A stretch of 5,109 bases of DNA from Acidobacteriaceae bacterium (GTDB lineage Bacteria; Acidobacteriota; Terriglobia; Terriglobales; Acidobacteriaceae). Where the stretch lies: positions 3,433-8,541 of the forward strand of contig PKYX01000446.1 of assembly GCA_003132825.1 (NCBI GenBank), given 5' to 3'. A program made the translations under genes and the position numbers. Positions 1 through 5,109 of the stretch are shown piece by piece. The notes under the pieces were generated by a model, which was not told the origin of the DNA, ran no database searches, and saw only the letters and a program-made list of their open reading frames with translations. Positions within the stretch are counted from its first letter, which is position 1; the number at the start of each line of letters is the position of its first letter.

Positions 1-95
1 ATCTCTCGGTAGACTCTGACGCCCGTGAGGCGGCGGGGATCGAAGCTGGCAAGTTGTTGGTTCGCTCTGTCGACGATGAACTGGAATCGGTGTAG
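1..95 (+). CDS. Possible C-terminal tail of an upstream gene (partial)
   Basis: The frame starting at base 3 is open from the window edge to a TAG at 93-95 and gives about 30 residues, ending ...RSVDDELESV. The composition is acidic and hydrophilic with a balanced mix of residues, as is common at protein C-termini, and it lacks the Arg/Pro-rich look of shadow frames in this window. The following small gene starts 9 bases after the stop in the same frame, which would fit a short operon. Thirty open codons can easily arise by chance in GC-rich DNA and I do not recognise the family, so this stays tentative. Confidence 0.33.
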   Translation, partial: LSVDSDAREAAGIEAGKLLVRSVDDELESV

Positions 96-104
96 GCTTC
101 CCGA

Positions 105-314
105 ATGCCAGATAAAAAAGTCTGCCTTAGGGCGGTAATGACAAACCGAGAAGGCAAACGCGTATGGACCGGCGAGTATGCCTGTTCGATTTGCGGTCTG
201 CGCTTCCTTCCCGATGCAACCGATCCCGGCAAGCTTTCTCTTGATTTCTCAACGCATAAAGATCAGCATCCCGCCGAAGCGGGCAATTCGTCCCATCCTC
301 AACCGCATTGTTAG
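105..314 (+). CDS. Small C2H2-type zinc-binding-like protein, function unknown
   Basis: This encodes a 69-residue protein. Residues 21-55 carry an aromatic/Cys core (WTGEYACSICGLRF) followed by a distal His pair (FSTHKDQH). That gives Cys27-x2-Cys30-x20-His51-x3-His55, a C2H2 arrangement able to hold one zinc ion. The loop between the pairs is longer than in a classical zinc finger (about 12 residues), so this is a finger-like knuckle rather than a canonical DNA-binding finger. Two starts are possible. ATG at 105 has only a weak AGG upstream. ATG at 138 (Met12, giving 58 residues) is preceded by AGGG at 129-132 with a 5-base spacer and may be the true start; both keep the Cys/His residues. 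The last 14 residues are low in structure and the stop abuts the transposase remnant, so the C-terminus may have been altered by that insertion. A regulatory or nucleic-acid-binding role is only an inference. Confidence 0.6.
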   Translation: MPDKKVCLRAVMTNREGKRVWTGEYACSICGLRFLPDATDPGKLSLDFSTHKDQHPAEAGNSSHPQPHC

Positions 315-628
315 GTTTGGTCGCCCTACGTGGCTTCCCGAAATACTTGCGGGTTCAGGGTTGGGTATTGCCGATGCAAGATGCGCGAATCGGAGCCGCA
401 CAGAATTCGTCCCGAGCAAAGCAAATTGTCTGCGCCGCGAGACGAGCGCACCCAATCGTAAGTTCTGAGGTTTACGACTCGCTCCAGCGGTTCGACGGCG
501 GACGTTCTCAGATGGTGCCGTATGCGTTGGCAAATTGAGCCGGCGTTTAAGCGACTGAAGAGGATTGCCCAACTGGGACCCTGCCCCAGCATGACGCCCG
601 AAGTTCCCGCGCTCGGCTTTATGGGAGT
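311..628 (+). pseudogene. Decayed IS4-family transposase, C-terminal catalytic fragment, frameshifted
   Basis: Pieces of different frames join into one recognisable IS4-family DDE transposase C-terminus. Bases 462-578 (frame 3) read VLRFTT, then STADVLRWCRMRWQIE, then PAFKRLKRIAQLG. Bases 578-628 (frame 2) continue TLPQHDARSSRARLYG. This matches the family pattern of an FTT strand, a VLxxYRxRWQIELxFKRLK helix, G-H-LP, and SSRAWLYGKL. The family's Y-(2)-R-(3)-E-(6)-K signature is present as Cys(516-518), Arg(525-527), the catalytic Glu(537-539) and Lys(558-560), with Tyr changed to Cys. One base is missing near 579-580 (inside an expected GGA-CAC-CTG). Another is missing at 460-461 (a Tyr codon reduced to AA), since the preceding piece RRETSAPNR (433-459) lies in frame 1. 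Further upstream, LVALR at about 317-334 in frame 2 resembles a motif found before this region, but 311-430 is uncertain. The N-terminal two thirds, including both catalytic Asp residues, and the IS ends are not seen. It is an old, inactive remnant. Confidence 0.82.
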
Positions 629-641
629 TGATGAAACCCGG

Positions 642-687
642 CGATTTCACTCACAACCGATTTCAACGGTGAAATCGCGGTATTTCA
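642..687. repeat. Cluster of inverted repeats with alternative hairpins at the end of the 135-aa gene
   Basis: The octamer CGATTTCA occurs at 642-649 and 658-665. Its complement TGAAATCG is at 670-677, and a partial ATTTCA is at 682-687. The best hairpin is 658-677, an 8-bp perfect stem with a 4-base loop. A competing 9-bp stem joins 642-650 with 669-677, and a 6-bp one joins 670-675 with 682-687. The stop codon of the minus-strand gene (663-665) lies inside the main stem. Neither strand has a T-tract after it, so it is not a typical intrinsic terminator. It may protect the 3' end of the transcript or help end transcription between convergent units. Only the base pairing is seen directly. Confidence 0.45.
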
Positions 688-1070
688 GCGGGCGTGGAGT
701 CAATCAGCCACGGCACCAGTGATTCGGGCTTCGGCAAGCTGAACACATTCTTCTCGCCGGTAACGGAGTAGACCTCCAGTTCGGAAATCTCGCCTTCTCG
801 CACATGTACGATGACGCCCACCCGAACCCCTTCGGGCGAGCTTCCCTGCGCGTCCGCGATAATCTGGGAAGGACCTTCCCGGGTGGTTGTCCCTATGGCG
901 AAATCGATGGTGGGGCAGCCACAACGACATCGGCTGACTACTCGGAGTTTGGGGATTTGCGCCCTGTACTCTGACACATCGGTCCGCTTATGGCCAAGCA
1001 GCCATTCCAACAAGCTGATTTCTTCCTGCGATAACGATCTCTCGTCGGGTATGCGGAGCTGGTCATTCAT
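663..1070 (-). CDS. Conserved small protein with a CRCGCP motif, function unknown
   Basis: This encodes a 135-residue soluble protein without signal peptide or membrane segment. The N-terminal part (about residues 12-42) is predicted helical, with SQEEISLLEWLLGH. It is followed by VVSRCRCGCPTIDFAIG, in which Cys48, Cys50 and Cys52 form a tight C-x-C-G-C-P cluster that may bind a metal or be redox-active. The rest (residues 64-125) alternates hydrophobic and charged residues, suggesting a beta-rich domain (VRVGVIVHVREGEISELEVYS). I recall similar small unknown proteins from Acidobacteria, but I cannot name a function. The frame is open upstream to 1178, but the added 36 residues look non-coding, so I place the start at ATG 1070-1068, where the protein-like composition begins. 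There is no clear Shine-Dalgarno before it. It lies downstream of the large secreted-protein gene on the same strand, 247 bases away with a likely terminator between, so it is probably a separate transcript. No promoter is obvious. Confidence 0.85.
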   Translation of the reverse strand: MNDQLRIPDERSLSQEEISLLEWLLGHKRTDVSEYRAQIPKLRVVSRCRCGCPTIDFAIGTTTREGPSQIIADAQGSSPEGVRVGVIVHVREGEISELEVYSVTGEKNVFSLPKPESLVPWLIDSTPAEIPRFHR

Positions 1071-1266
1071 TGTCGTCGAGGCGTCTTGAAAAGCCGAGGA
1101 GAGCGGCGAACACCAAGCCTTGGGACCTCGCACAAGCCAAGAAGCAGCTCGGCATTCGCTCCGCAATTGCTCCGCCAACCAATGGCTTTACTGCGCACAC
1201 GGTGCGGCTGCAAGGCCACCGTCGTGCTTCCTCGGAAGGCTTCGCGACCCTCGAACTGCAGCTTAG

Positions 1267-1309
1267 AAAAACCTGCTCGAACGGGATCGTCCCTGACCAG
1301 CAAAGCAGG
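1267..1309 (-). terminator. Likely Rho-independent terminator of the large FG-GAP gene
   Basis: Read on the minus strand, CCTGCT pairs with AGCAGG (plus-strand arms 1304-1309 and 1272-1277). Inside it is a second short stem, GGGA/TCCC with a 3-base loop (1283-1293). The outer stem is followed at once by TTTTT (plus-strand AAAAA at 1267-1271). It starts 9 bases past the stop codon of the large gene. The position and T-run fit an intrinsic terminator. The 6-bp stem with bulged interior is weaker than ideal, so efficiency is uncertain. The remaining spacer down to 1071 shows nothing else I can support. Confidence 0.55.
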
Positions 1310-1317
1310 CTCCGGAA

Positions 1318-4300
1318 TTACTTTCCGGTTCCTGACAGCAGCACGGTCTGCGTGCCCGACTGCGCGTTGTCAGTGACCTTCAACGTGGCCGATCGCGAAC
1401 CTTTGGCCGCAGGCTTAAACGCGACGCTGATTGTGCAACTGTTGCCCGCCGCCAGCGAACTTCCGCAATTCGAGCTGGGCGTGAAGTCCGATGCATTAGT
1501 GCCTGTGACGGCCAGGCTGATCGGTGTGAGTGCTGTGGTGCCGGTGTTTTTGAGGGTCACTGTCTTGGTCGCACTGAGGTTCACCGTCTGCGCGCCAAAG
1601 CTCAGGCTGGTCGCGCTAAGACTGGCCTGAGGGTTGATCACCAGCGCGGTCAACATTGCCGTCTGCGGACTGCCAGCTGCATTGTCCATAATGCTCAGAG
1701 TCGCGGTTTGTGCCGTGTAATAAGGACCGGGTACAAAGGTGACCGTGACCGTGCAGCTCTTTCCCGCTGCCAACGACCTCGGGCACAGATTGACCTCCAC
1801 AAACTCGTTCGAATTCCCTCCCCTAACAATGGAGAGTATCGGGCCGGTGATGGTCATGGCGGTGGTTCCGGTGTTACTCACCGTGAAGCCCTTGGTCGTG
1901 AGTGCTCCCGCATACACCGTGCCAAAGTTGTAGCTGGTGGGCGATACGCTGGCCACCGGCCCAGTGACCGATTGCGATACCGGGGCGGAACTGCTGCTCG
2001 AGAAGTTGCTGTTGGCGGGGTACACCGCGGTCAGCGTCCTTGTGCCCGTGGTCACGAATGTGATCCCGCAACTGCCGGTTTCGATGCCCAGCGGTGCGCT
2101 GCATGTTTCCCCCGTGCTGGCCGTCACCGTCACGCTGCCGAACGGTACCGTCACTCCCGTCACTTGGAATGAAACCGTGACCGTCTGCCCGGCCAGCGAG
2201 GGATTCGGGGAGTTCGATGTGATCGAGGTCGAGCTAGGAGCTGGTAAGACGGTCAAATACACCGTATCGGTCGCGCTGGTATAGCCCGAGGTATCTGTAG
2301 GCGTAAACGTCACGAACAGTGTCTGCTGGCCACCAGCCAGCACGGTTCCTAGCGGTGGAAGATAGGAAAATGTTCCCGGCACAAAAGAGGTTGCGTTCTG
2401 CTGGGTGGTGCTCACGGGTGTTCCATAGGTGATCGGCGCAGGCGTGGGCCAAACGATCACAGGCGTTGCGGGTCCAAATACATAGGCCGCCCCCTGGATG
2501 GGGTTGGAGCCGATCATAGCCCCAGGGGCGCCGACCGCCACCGTGTTACCGCTGATGCTCACCGAGTTGCCCAGACTCTGCTCGCCCCCGTCATCCGAGG
2601 TCGTCAGCTTGGCCGCAAAGGTCGATGTGGTTGCCCAGCCCGACGTCGGCTCGGTAAACACATACGCCGCCCCAGCAGGAGTGGGACCCACTTCTGGCGT
2701 AGCGACGCCATCCCCTACCACCAGGTTGCCGCCTTGGATCGCTACCGCGGTGCCAAAACCGTCATTGGCCTTGCCGTCCGATGCCCATAGCTTGGCAGTC
2801 TCAGTAGTTGGAGTTGCTGCCCCGCCCGCCCAGCCCGTTCCCGGTTGGACAAACACATACACCGCCCCGGCATTGCCTACATCATCTCCTACGATCGCCT
2901 GGGGTGCTCCTACCACGACGGTGTCGCCGTCGATGGCCGCCGAAGAGCCCAGATACACATTGGTCGCGCCGTCCGAGGCGATTAGTTTGGCGGTCTCGGT
3001 GCCTGTCGCCCAGCCCGAGCCCGGCTCGACAAAAACGTACGCAGCGCCCTGATTCACGTTGGTGTTGACCGTGGCGGAATAGGATCCAACCACCACGGTA
3101 TCGCCGCTGACGCCCACCGAGCTACCGAACCCGTCGACGTCCCCCTGGTCTGAGTTGGTCAATCTGGCGGTCTCCGTGGTGGGAGTTGGCGCCCCGCCAG
3201 CCCAGCCCGTGGCTGGTTTGACAAATACGTAGGCGGCCTCCCCGCCGCCACTGACGATCGTGTCCCCGCTGATAGCGACCGAGGAGCCGACCGCCCCGAA
3301 CACGGCAACGTGTGACGCCGTTAGCTTGGCCGTCTCCGTGGCTGTCGTCCAACCTGCCGCCGGCTTAACGAATACGTACGCCGCCCCGGCAACAGCGAGC
3401 CCGCCCTCTACGGCGCTCGGCGCTCCGGCTACCACGGTGTCGCCGGCAATGGCCACGGATGAACCCAGACTGTCGTTGTGCGCTCCATCGGACGCCGTCA
3501 GCTTGGCTGTCTCGGTGGCTGTCGCCCAGCTCGTCCCTGGCTGGACGAACACATAGACCGCCCCTTGAATGGAGTTGTTGCCGGGCGCCCCGGCTACCAG
3601 GGTATTGCCATCAATGGCCACCGTGTACCCGAGTCGGTCCTGGACCGCGCCGTCCGAGGCTGTCAGCTTGGCCTGCTCGACCAGGGGGTCCACCACGACC
3701 GGATATCGCGCTCCCGCGTCGTCCACTTGCAACAGCAACTCGTCACCGTGCAAGGCGAGCGATCCTCGCAGCTCGCGTCCCGTGGCATCGTAGGCCACAA
3801 GGCCGGTGTAGCGCAGCGCAGCTTGCCCGTCGCGCTGCGTCAGGGTCAGTGCCCTCCCGCCGGCTTCCAACCTGGGCGTCAAGTCTCCCGAAAGCGCCAG
3901 CGCGAATGTCAGTGGCCGGCCATGAGCCTGCCCCGGCGGCTGGCTGAGAGTGAACCCTTGCTCCAGTCCCACTGGTCCGTTGATGTACCACTCCGTCAGC
4001 ATTTTGCGCTGGAATTCCACTCGATTCGTTTTGCTTCGAGGAGCCGAATGGCTGACCGCGAGAAGACTCTCCCCATAACCGTAACCGCGCAGCCCGAAAC
4101 TCCAGCGCGCCGTTTTGCTGCGGACCTCGACTCCCTCCGACGTAAAGTCTGCGGCCAAGGCGTGCTGGGGATTCTCCGCGTGGAAGCCGCGCGCCGTGGC
4201 ATGAGACCAATAGCGGGAATCGTCCCTCCCCAACGCCGCCGAAATAGGACCTTGCGCAGCCGCGGGAAGGCTAGACAAACCGCGGGGAGCGGCTGCAGTC

Positions 4301-4443
4301 TCGGAACTTGCCACCGATTTGCGGAGAACATGACTGGGCCTCCCGGCCGCCATGGTGTGAGTCCGTTGCGCGCTCGCGCCGGCCAGGAAAGCAACAAAGA
4401 CGAAAACCGCAATGGAATAGCAAACACGCATGTGGCGGGTCAT
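1318..4443 (-). CDS. Secreted multidomain FG-GAP beta-propeller protein with Ig-like and choice-of-anchor-D domains
   Basis: This encodes a 1041-residue exported protein. Residues 1-25 form a Sec signal peptide: Arg/His-bearing n-region, hydrophobic core IAVFVFVAFLAG, and A-S-A cleavage before Gln26. There is no lipobox Cys. Residues about 70-257 form a region seen in related acidobacterial repeat proteins, ending in a beta-rich part with YPVVVDP at 247-253. Residues 258-656 hold seven FG-GAP-type blades, each close to AKLTASDG..LGSSVAI.GDTVVVGAP..GAAYVFV.P..GWA; seven blades should close one beta-propeller. Residues 661-735 form a YGT-type repeat domain (PAPITYGTPVS...FTPTDTSGYT) and 736-826 an Ig-like domain with Cys781/Cys792. 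Residues 828-935 and 938-1041 form two choice-of-anchor-D (ASH-like) domains, each with a Cys pair (887/897 and 993/1003). The start is fixed by AAGGAG five bases upstream. No C-terminal anchor is visible. Adhesion or surface binding is inferred from the architecture; the ligand is unknown. The gene appears monocistronic, with its own RBS and terminator. Confidence 0.95.
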   Translation of the reverse strand: MTRHMRVCYSIAVFVFVAFLAGASAQRTHTMAAGRPSHVLRKSVASSETAAAPRGLSSLPAAAQGPISAALGRDDSRYWSHATARGFHAENPQHALAADFTSEGVEVRSKTARWSFGLRGYGYGESLLAVSHSAPRSKTNRVEFQRKMLTEWYINGPVGLEQGFTLSQPPGQAHGRPLTFALALSGDLTPRLEAGGRALTLTQRDGQAALRYTGLVAYDATGRELRGSLALHGDELLLQVDDAGARYPVVVDPLVEQAKLTASDGAVQDRLGYTVAIDGNTLVAGAPGNNSIQGAVYVFVQPGTSWATATETAKLTASDGAHNDSLGSSVAIAGDTVVAGAPSAVEGGLAVAGAAYVFVKPAAGWTTATETAKLTASHVAVFGAVGSSVAISGDTIVSGGGEAAYVFVKPATGWAGGAPTPTTETARLTNSDQGDVDGFGSSVGVSGDTVVVGSYSATVNTNVNQGAAYVFVEPGSGWATGTETAKLIASDGATNVYLGSSAAIDGDTVVVGAPQAIVGDDVGNAGAVYVFVQPGTGWAGGAATPTTETAKLWASDGKANDGFGTAVAIQGGNLVVGDGVATPEVGPTPAGAAYVFTEPTSGWATTSTFAAKLTTSDDGGEQSLGNSVSISGNTVAVGAPGAMIGSNPIQGAAYVFGPATPVIVWPTPAPITYGTPVSTTQQNATSFVPGTFSYLPPLGTVLAGGQQTLFVTFTPTDTSGYTSATDTVYLTVLPAPSSTSITSNSPNPSLAGQTVTVSFQVTGVTVPFGSVTVTASTGETCSAPLGIETGSCGITFVTTGTRTLTAVYPANSNFSSSSSAPVSQSVTGPVASVSPTSYNFGTVYAGALTTKGFTVSNTGTTAMTITGPILSIVRGGNSNEFVEVNLCPRSLAAGKSCTVTVTFVPGPYYTAQTATLSIMDNAAGSPQTAMLTALVINPQASLSATSLSFGAQTVNLSATKTVTLKNTGTTALTPISLAVTGTNASDFTPSSNCGSSLAAGNSCTISVAFKPAAKGSRSATLKVTDNAQSGTQTVLLSGTGK
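2476..3672 (-). repeat. Seven tandem FG-GAP blade repeats inside the large gene
   Basis: In gene order the units begin at 3672, 3507, 3330, 3168, 2991, 2796 and 2613, and the last ends near 2476. Unit lengths are 55, 59, 54, 59, 65, 61 and about 46 residues. Each has an AKLxxSDG opening, an LGxSVAIxGDTVVxG core and a GAAYVF strand. Unit 3 is reduced: its opening is TASHVAVFGAVG, lacking the Asp-Gly, and its middle loop is shortened to SGGGEAAYVFV. Unit 4 has the most acidic loop (SDQGDVDGFG). Linkers before units 4 and 6 share a longer GWAGGA-x-TPTTET form, while the other linkers are short. This pattern points to duplication of two-blade blocks. Confidence 0.9.
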
Positions 4444-4448
4444 GAAGT

Positions 4449-4454
4449 CTCCTT
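4449..4454 (-). promoter_or_regulatory. Ribosome binding site of the large FG-GAP gene
   Basis: The plus-strand CTCCTT reads AAGGAG on the coding strand and lies 5 bases before ATG 4443-4441. It is a near-perfect Shine-Dalgarno sequence and decides in favour of this start over the in-frame ATG four codons later (Met5). The start also gives a well-formed signal peptide. Confidence 0.85.
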
Positions 4455-4483
4455 CAAAGGTTTAGCCGGATACGCAGCCCCTA

Positions 4484-4509
4484 GATTTGTGAAAACGATT
4501 GGTGAAAAC
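4484..4509. repeat. 13-bp tandem direct repeat in the leader of the large gene
   Basis: Two adjacent 13-mers, GATTTGTGAAAAC (4484-4496) and GATTGGTGAAAAC (4497-4509), differ at one base. They lie 41-66 bases upstream of the large gene's start codon, where a promoter or operator would be expected. They could be a tandem binding site for a regulator or a simple microduplication. I could not assign convincing -35/-10 boxes around them. Confidence 0.6.
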
Positions 4510-4779
4510 ACTACAAAGACAACTGCTGGTTTTCTTACAAACCCTCCAGCTGAGTCTCCTTCGCCCAAGTTCGTCCGCCGGTCCTTGGCGGGTGGCGGAA
4601 GCCCCATCAAGCACAACCCCGGGCTGATTCAGAAAGGCTTCTATTTGGATATCGCAAACGGAGGGCAAAAGACGACAGGGGAAAAACACATATTTGCTGA
4701 ATCCTTCCGTGCGGATTGGGTCAGTCCACCGAAGATGTCAGGCGCTACGGGCTGGAGCCAGGCTGGCGGTTTCAAGTTC

Positions 4780-4892
4780 CCGGCGGATTAGCGGATAAAG
4801 GGGGTTATGAGGCAGTTTCACCCCAACGGCGCCAGAGGTCTAACTGCCGTGCTTCCAAGGTCTTGGCCTTCGCAGTCGGGTTAGTCCGCCGG
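4780..4892. repeat. 113-bp segment bounded by 12-bp inverted repeats, possible structured RNA or MITE-like element
   Basis: CCGGCGGATTAG (4780-4791) faces TTAGTCCGCCGG (4881-4892). The arms pair over 12 positions with two G-T pairs. Inside, GGCAGTT (4811-4817) and AACTGCC (4842-4848) form a 7-bp stem. The next bases, CCAA-GGTC-TTGG (4855-4866), can form a short hairpin. Together they would make a closed multi-branch fold. The outer arms could also be terminal inverted repeats of a small non-autonomous element, but no target-site duplication is visible in the flanks. I recognise no known riboswitch or RNA family. Confidence 0.4.
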
Positions 4893-5047
4893 TAAATACG
4901 GGCAATTCTTTCATATTAAGGAGGGCGAGCTTTAGGTGCGTCTTGCAGAAGCGAGAAAGATTGCAGCGCTGGCCGTATATTCGAACCCGCCCGAACCGAT
5001 GATTGGCAATGTCAGGGTTTAATGCATACTTGCCCCCGCAATACGAA

Positions 5048-5109
5048 TCACTGCGGAATCATTCCGATCGTCCCCAGCCAAGTCTCCACCAACTGAGGCC
5101 ATCCCGTTA
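5048..5109 (-). CDS. Possible C-terminal end of the next minus-strand gene (partial)
   Basis: A minus-strand frame is open from the window edge to TGA at 5050-5048. Its last residues read TGWPQLVETWLGTIGMIPQ, a plausible mixed hydrophobic/aromatic C-terminus. Only 19 residues are visible and a second minus-strand frame is also open here to TAA at 5022-5020, so the call is weak. If real, this gene lies about 600 bases upstream of the large secreted-protein gene on the same strand and would be transcribed separately. Confidence 0.28.
   Translation of the reverse strand, partial: TGWPQLVETWLGTIGMIPQ

Larger units (their letters stand above)
4444..5047. other. Intergenic region, about 600 bases without a convincing gene
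   Basis: This stretch holds the leader of the large minus-strand gene (RBS and 13-bp tandem repeat), a 113-bp segment bounded by inverted repeats (4780-4892) and an orphan AAGGAGG at 4918-4924. Open frames exist, such as a 75-codon minus-strand frame at 4462-4689, but they lack a ribosome site, have unbalanced composition and match no family I know. The decamer AGTCTCCTTC occurs both at the RBS (4446-4455) and at 4553-4562, probably by chance. The length suggests room for a promoter with upstream control, or a small RNA, neither of which I can demonstrate. Confidence 0.6.

Noticed and set aside
249..650. 133-codon minus-strand frame over the transposase remnant
   Set aside because: It is Arg/Ser-rich without motif and runs opposite a region whose plus-strand pieces clearly match an IS4-family transposase.
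1071..1178. 36-residue N-terminal extension of the 135-aa protein
   Set aside because: The composition changes abruptly (Arg, Cys, Trp, Ser-rich), and the conserved-looking protein starts at the ATG ending at 1068. The extension looks like read-through of non-coding DNA.
1067..1303. 78-codon minus-strand frame whose stop overlaps the 135-aa gene's start (ATGA)
   Set aside because: It begins only at TTG inside the likely terminator hairpin, is Arg-rich and has no ribosome site. The ATGA overlap is probably chance.
1708..3556. Several plus-strand open frames (for example 1708-2172, 1937-2284, 2498-3052, 3260-3556)
   Set aside because: They are mirror images of the Ala/Val/Thr-rich repeats on the minus strand. 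Their repetitive look simply follows the FG-GAP unit.
4484..4560. Possible sigma-70 promoter for the large gene
   Set aside because: Boxes such as TTGTCT can be found on the minus strand, but no -10 element at proper spacing matches well enough to report.
4462..4689. 75-codon minus-strand frame upstream of the large gene
   Set aside because: It has no Shine-Dalgarno, mixed Cys/Arg-rich composition and no recognisable motif, and its end falls in the tandem-repeat leader.
3478..4791. 437-codon plus-strand open frame antisense to the 5' half of the large gene
   Set aside because: It lies opposite a well-supported gene with signal peptide and domains. Its product is rich in Arg, Pro and Gly with no domain pattern and no ribosome site. 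It is an artefact of the codon bias of the repeat-coding strand.
4780..4892. Known riboswitch or tRNA in the inverted-repeat segment
   Set aside because: There are no tRNA arms or T-loop GTTCRA, and nothing resembling the conserved cores of riboswitch classes I know, so only the pairing is reported.

Overview
This 5.1 kb window is GC-rich bacterial chromosome. It is probably from an Acidobacteria-type organism (Terriglobia/Koribacter-like). That assignment is an inference from the protein families: a large secreted protein joining FG-GAP repeats to Ig-like and choice-of-anchor-D domains, a small cytosolic protein with a CRCGCP motif, and a small C2H2-type protein. No marker gene is present to confirm it.

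Left part, plus strand: a possible C-terminal tail of an upstream gene (to 95) is followed 9 bases later, in the same frame, by a small C2H2 zinc-binding-type protein (105-314). Directly after its stop lies a decayed remnant of an IS4-family transposase (about 311-628). No single open frame shows it. Joining pieces of three frames across at least two one-base deletions restores the C-terminal catalytic region with its Y-(2)-R-(3)-E-(6)-K signature, in which Tyr has become Cys.

Middle, minus strand: a 135-residue protein of unknown function with a Cys-x-Cys-Gly-Cys-Pro motif (663-1070) converges on the transposase remnant. A cluster of inverted repeats overlaps its stop codon. A likely Rho-independent terminator (1267-1309) separates it from the dominant gene of the window, a 1041-residue secreted protein (1318-4443, minus). 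That protein has a signal peptide, a conserved N-terminal region, seven FG-GAP-type blades expected to form one beta-propeller, a YGT-type repeat domain, an Ig-like domain and two tandem choice-of-anchor-D (ASH-like) domains. It has a strong Shine-Dalgarno site (AAGGAG, 5-nt spacer).

Right part (4444-5047): about 600 bases without a convincing gene. It holds the leader of the large gene, including a 13-bp tandem direct repeat, and an unexplained 113-bp segment bounded by 12-bp inverted repeats and containing an internal 7-bp hairpin. A perfect but orphan AAGGAGG sequence also lies here. At the right edge an open minus-strand frame (5048-5109) may be the C-terminus of the next gene.

The genes show no common pathway. 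The large protein is probably an extracellular or surface-exposed adhesion or binding protein transcribed on its own. The most informative reconstruction is the frameshifted transposase. The least explained element is the 113-bp inverted-repeat segment. I see no defence system, CRISPR array, tRNA or rRNA.
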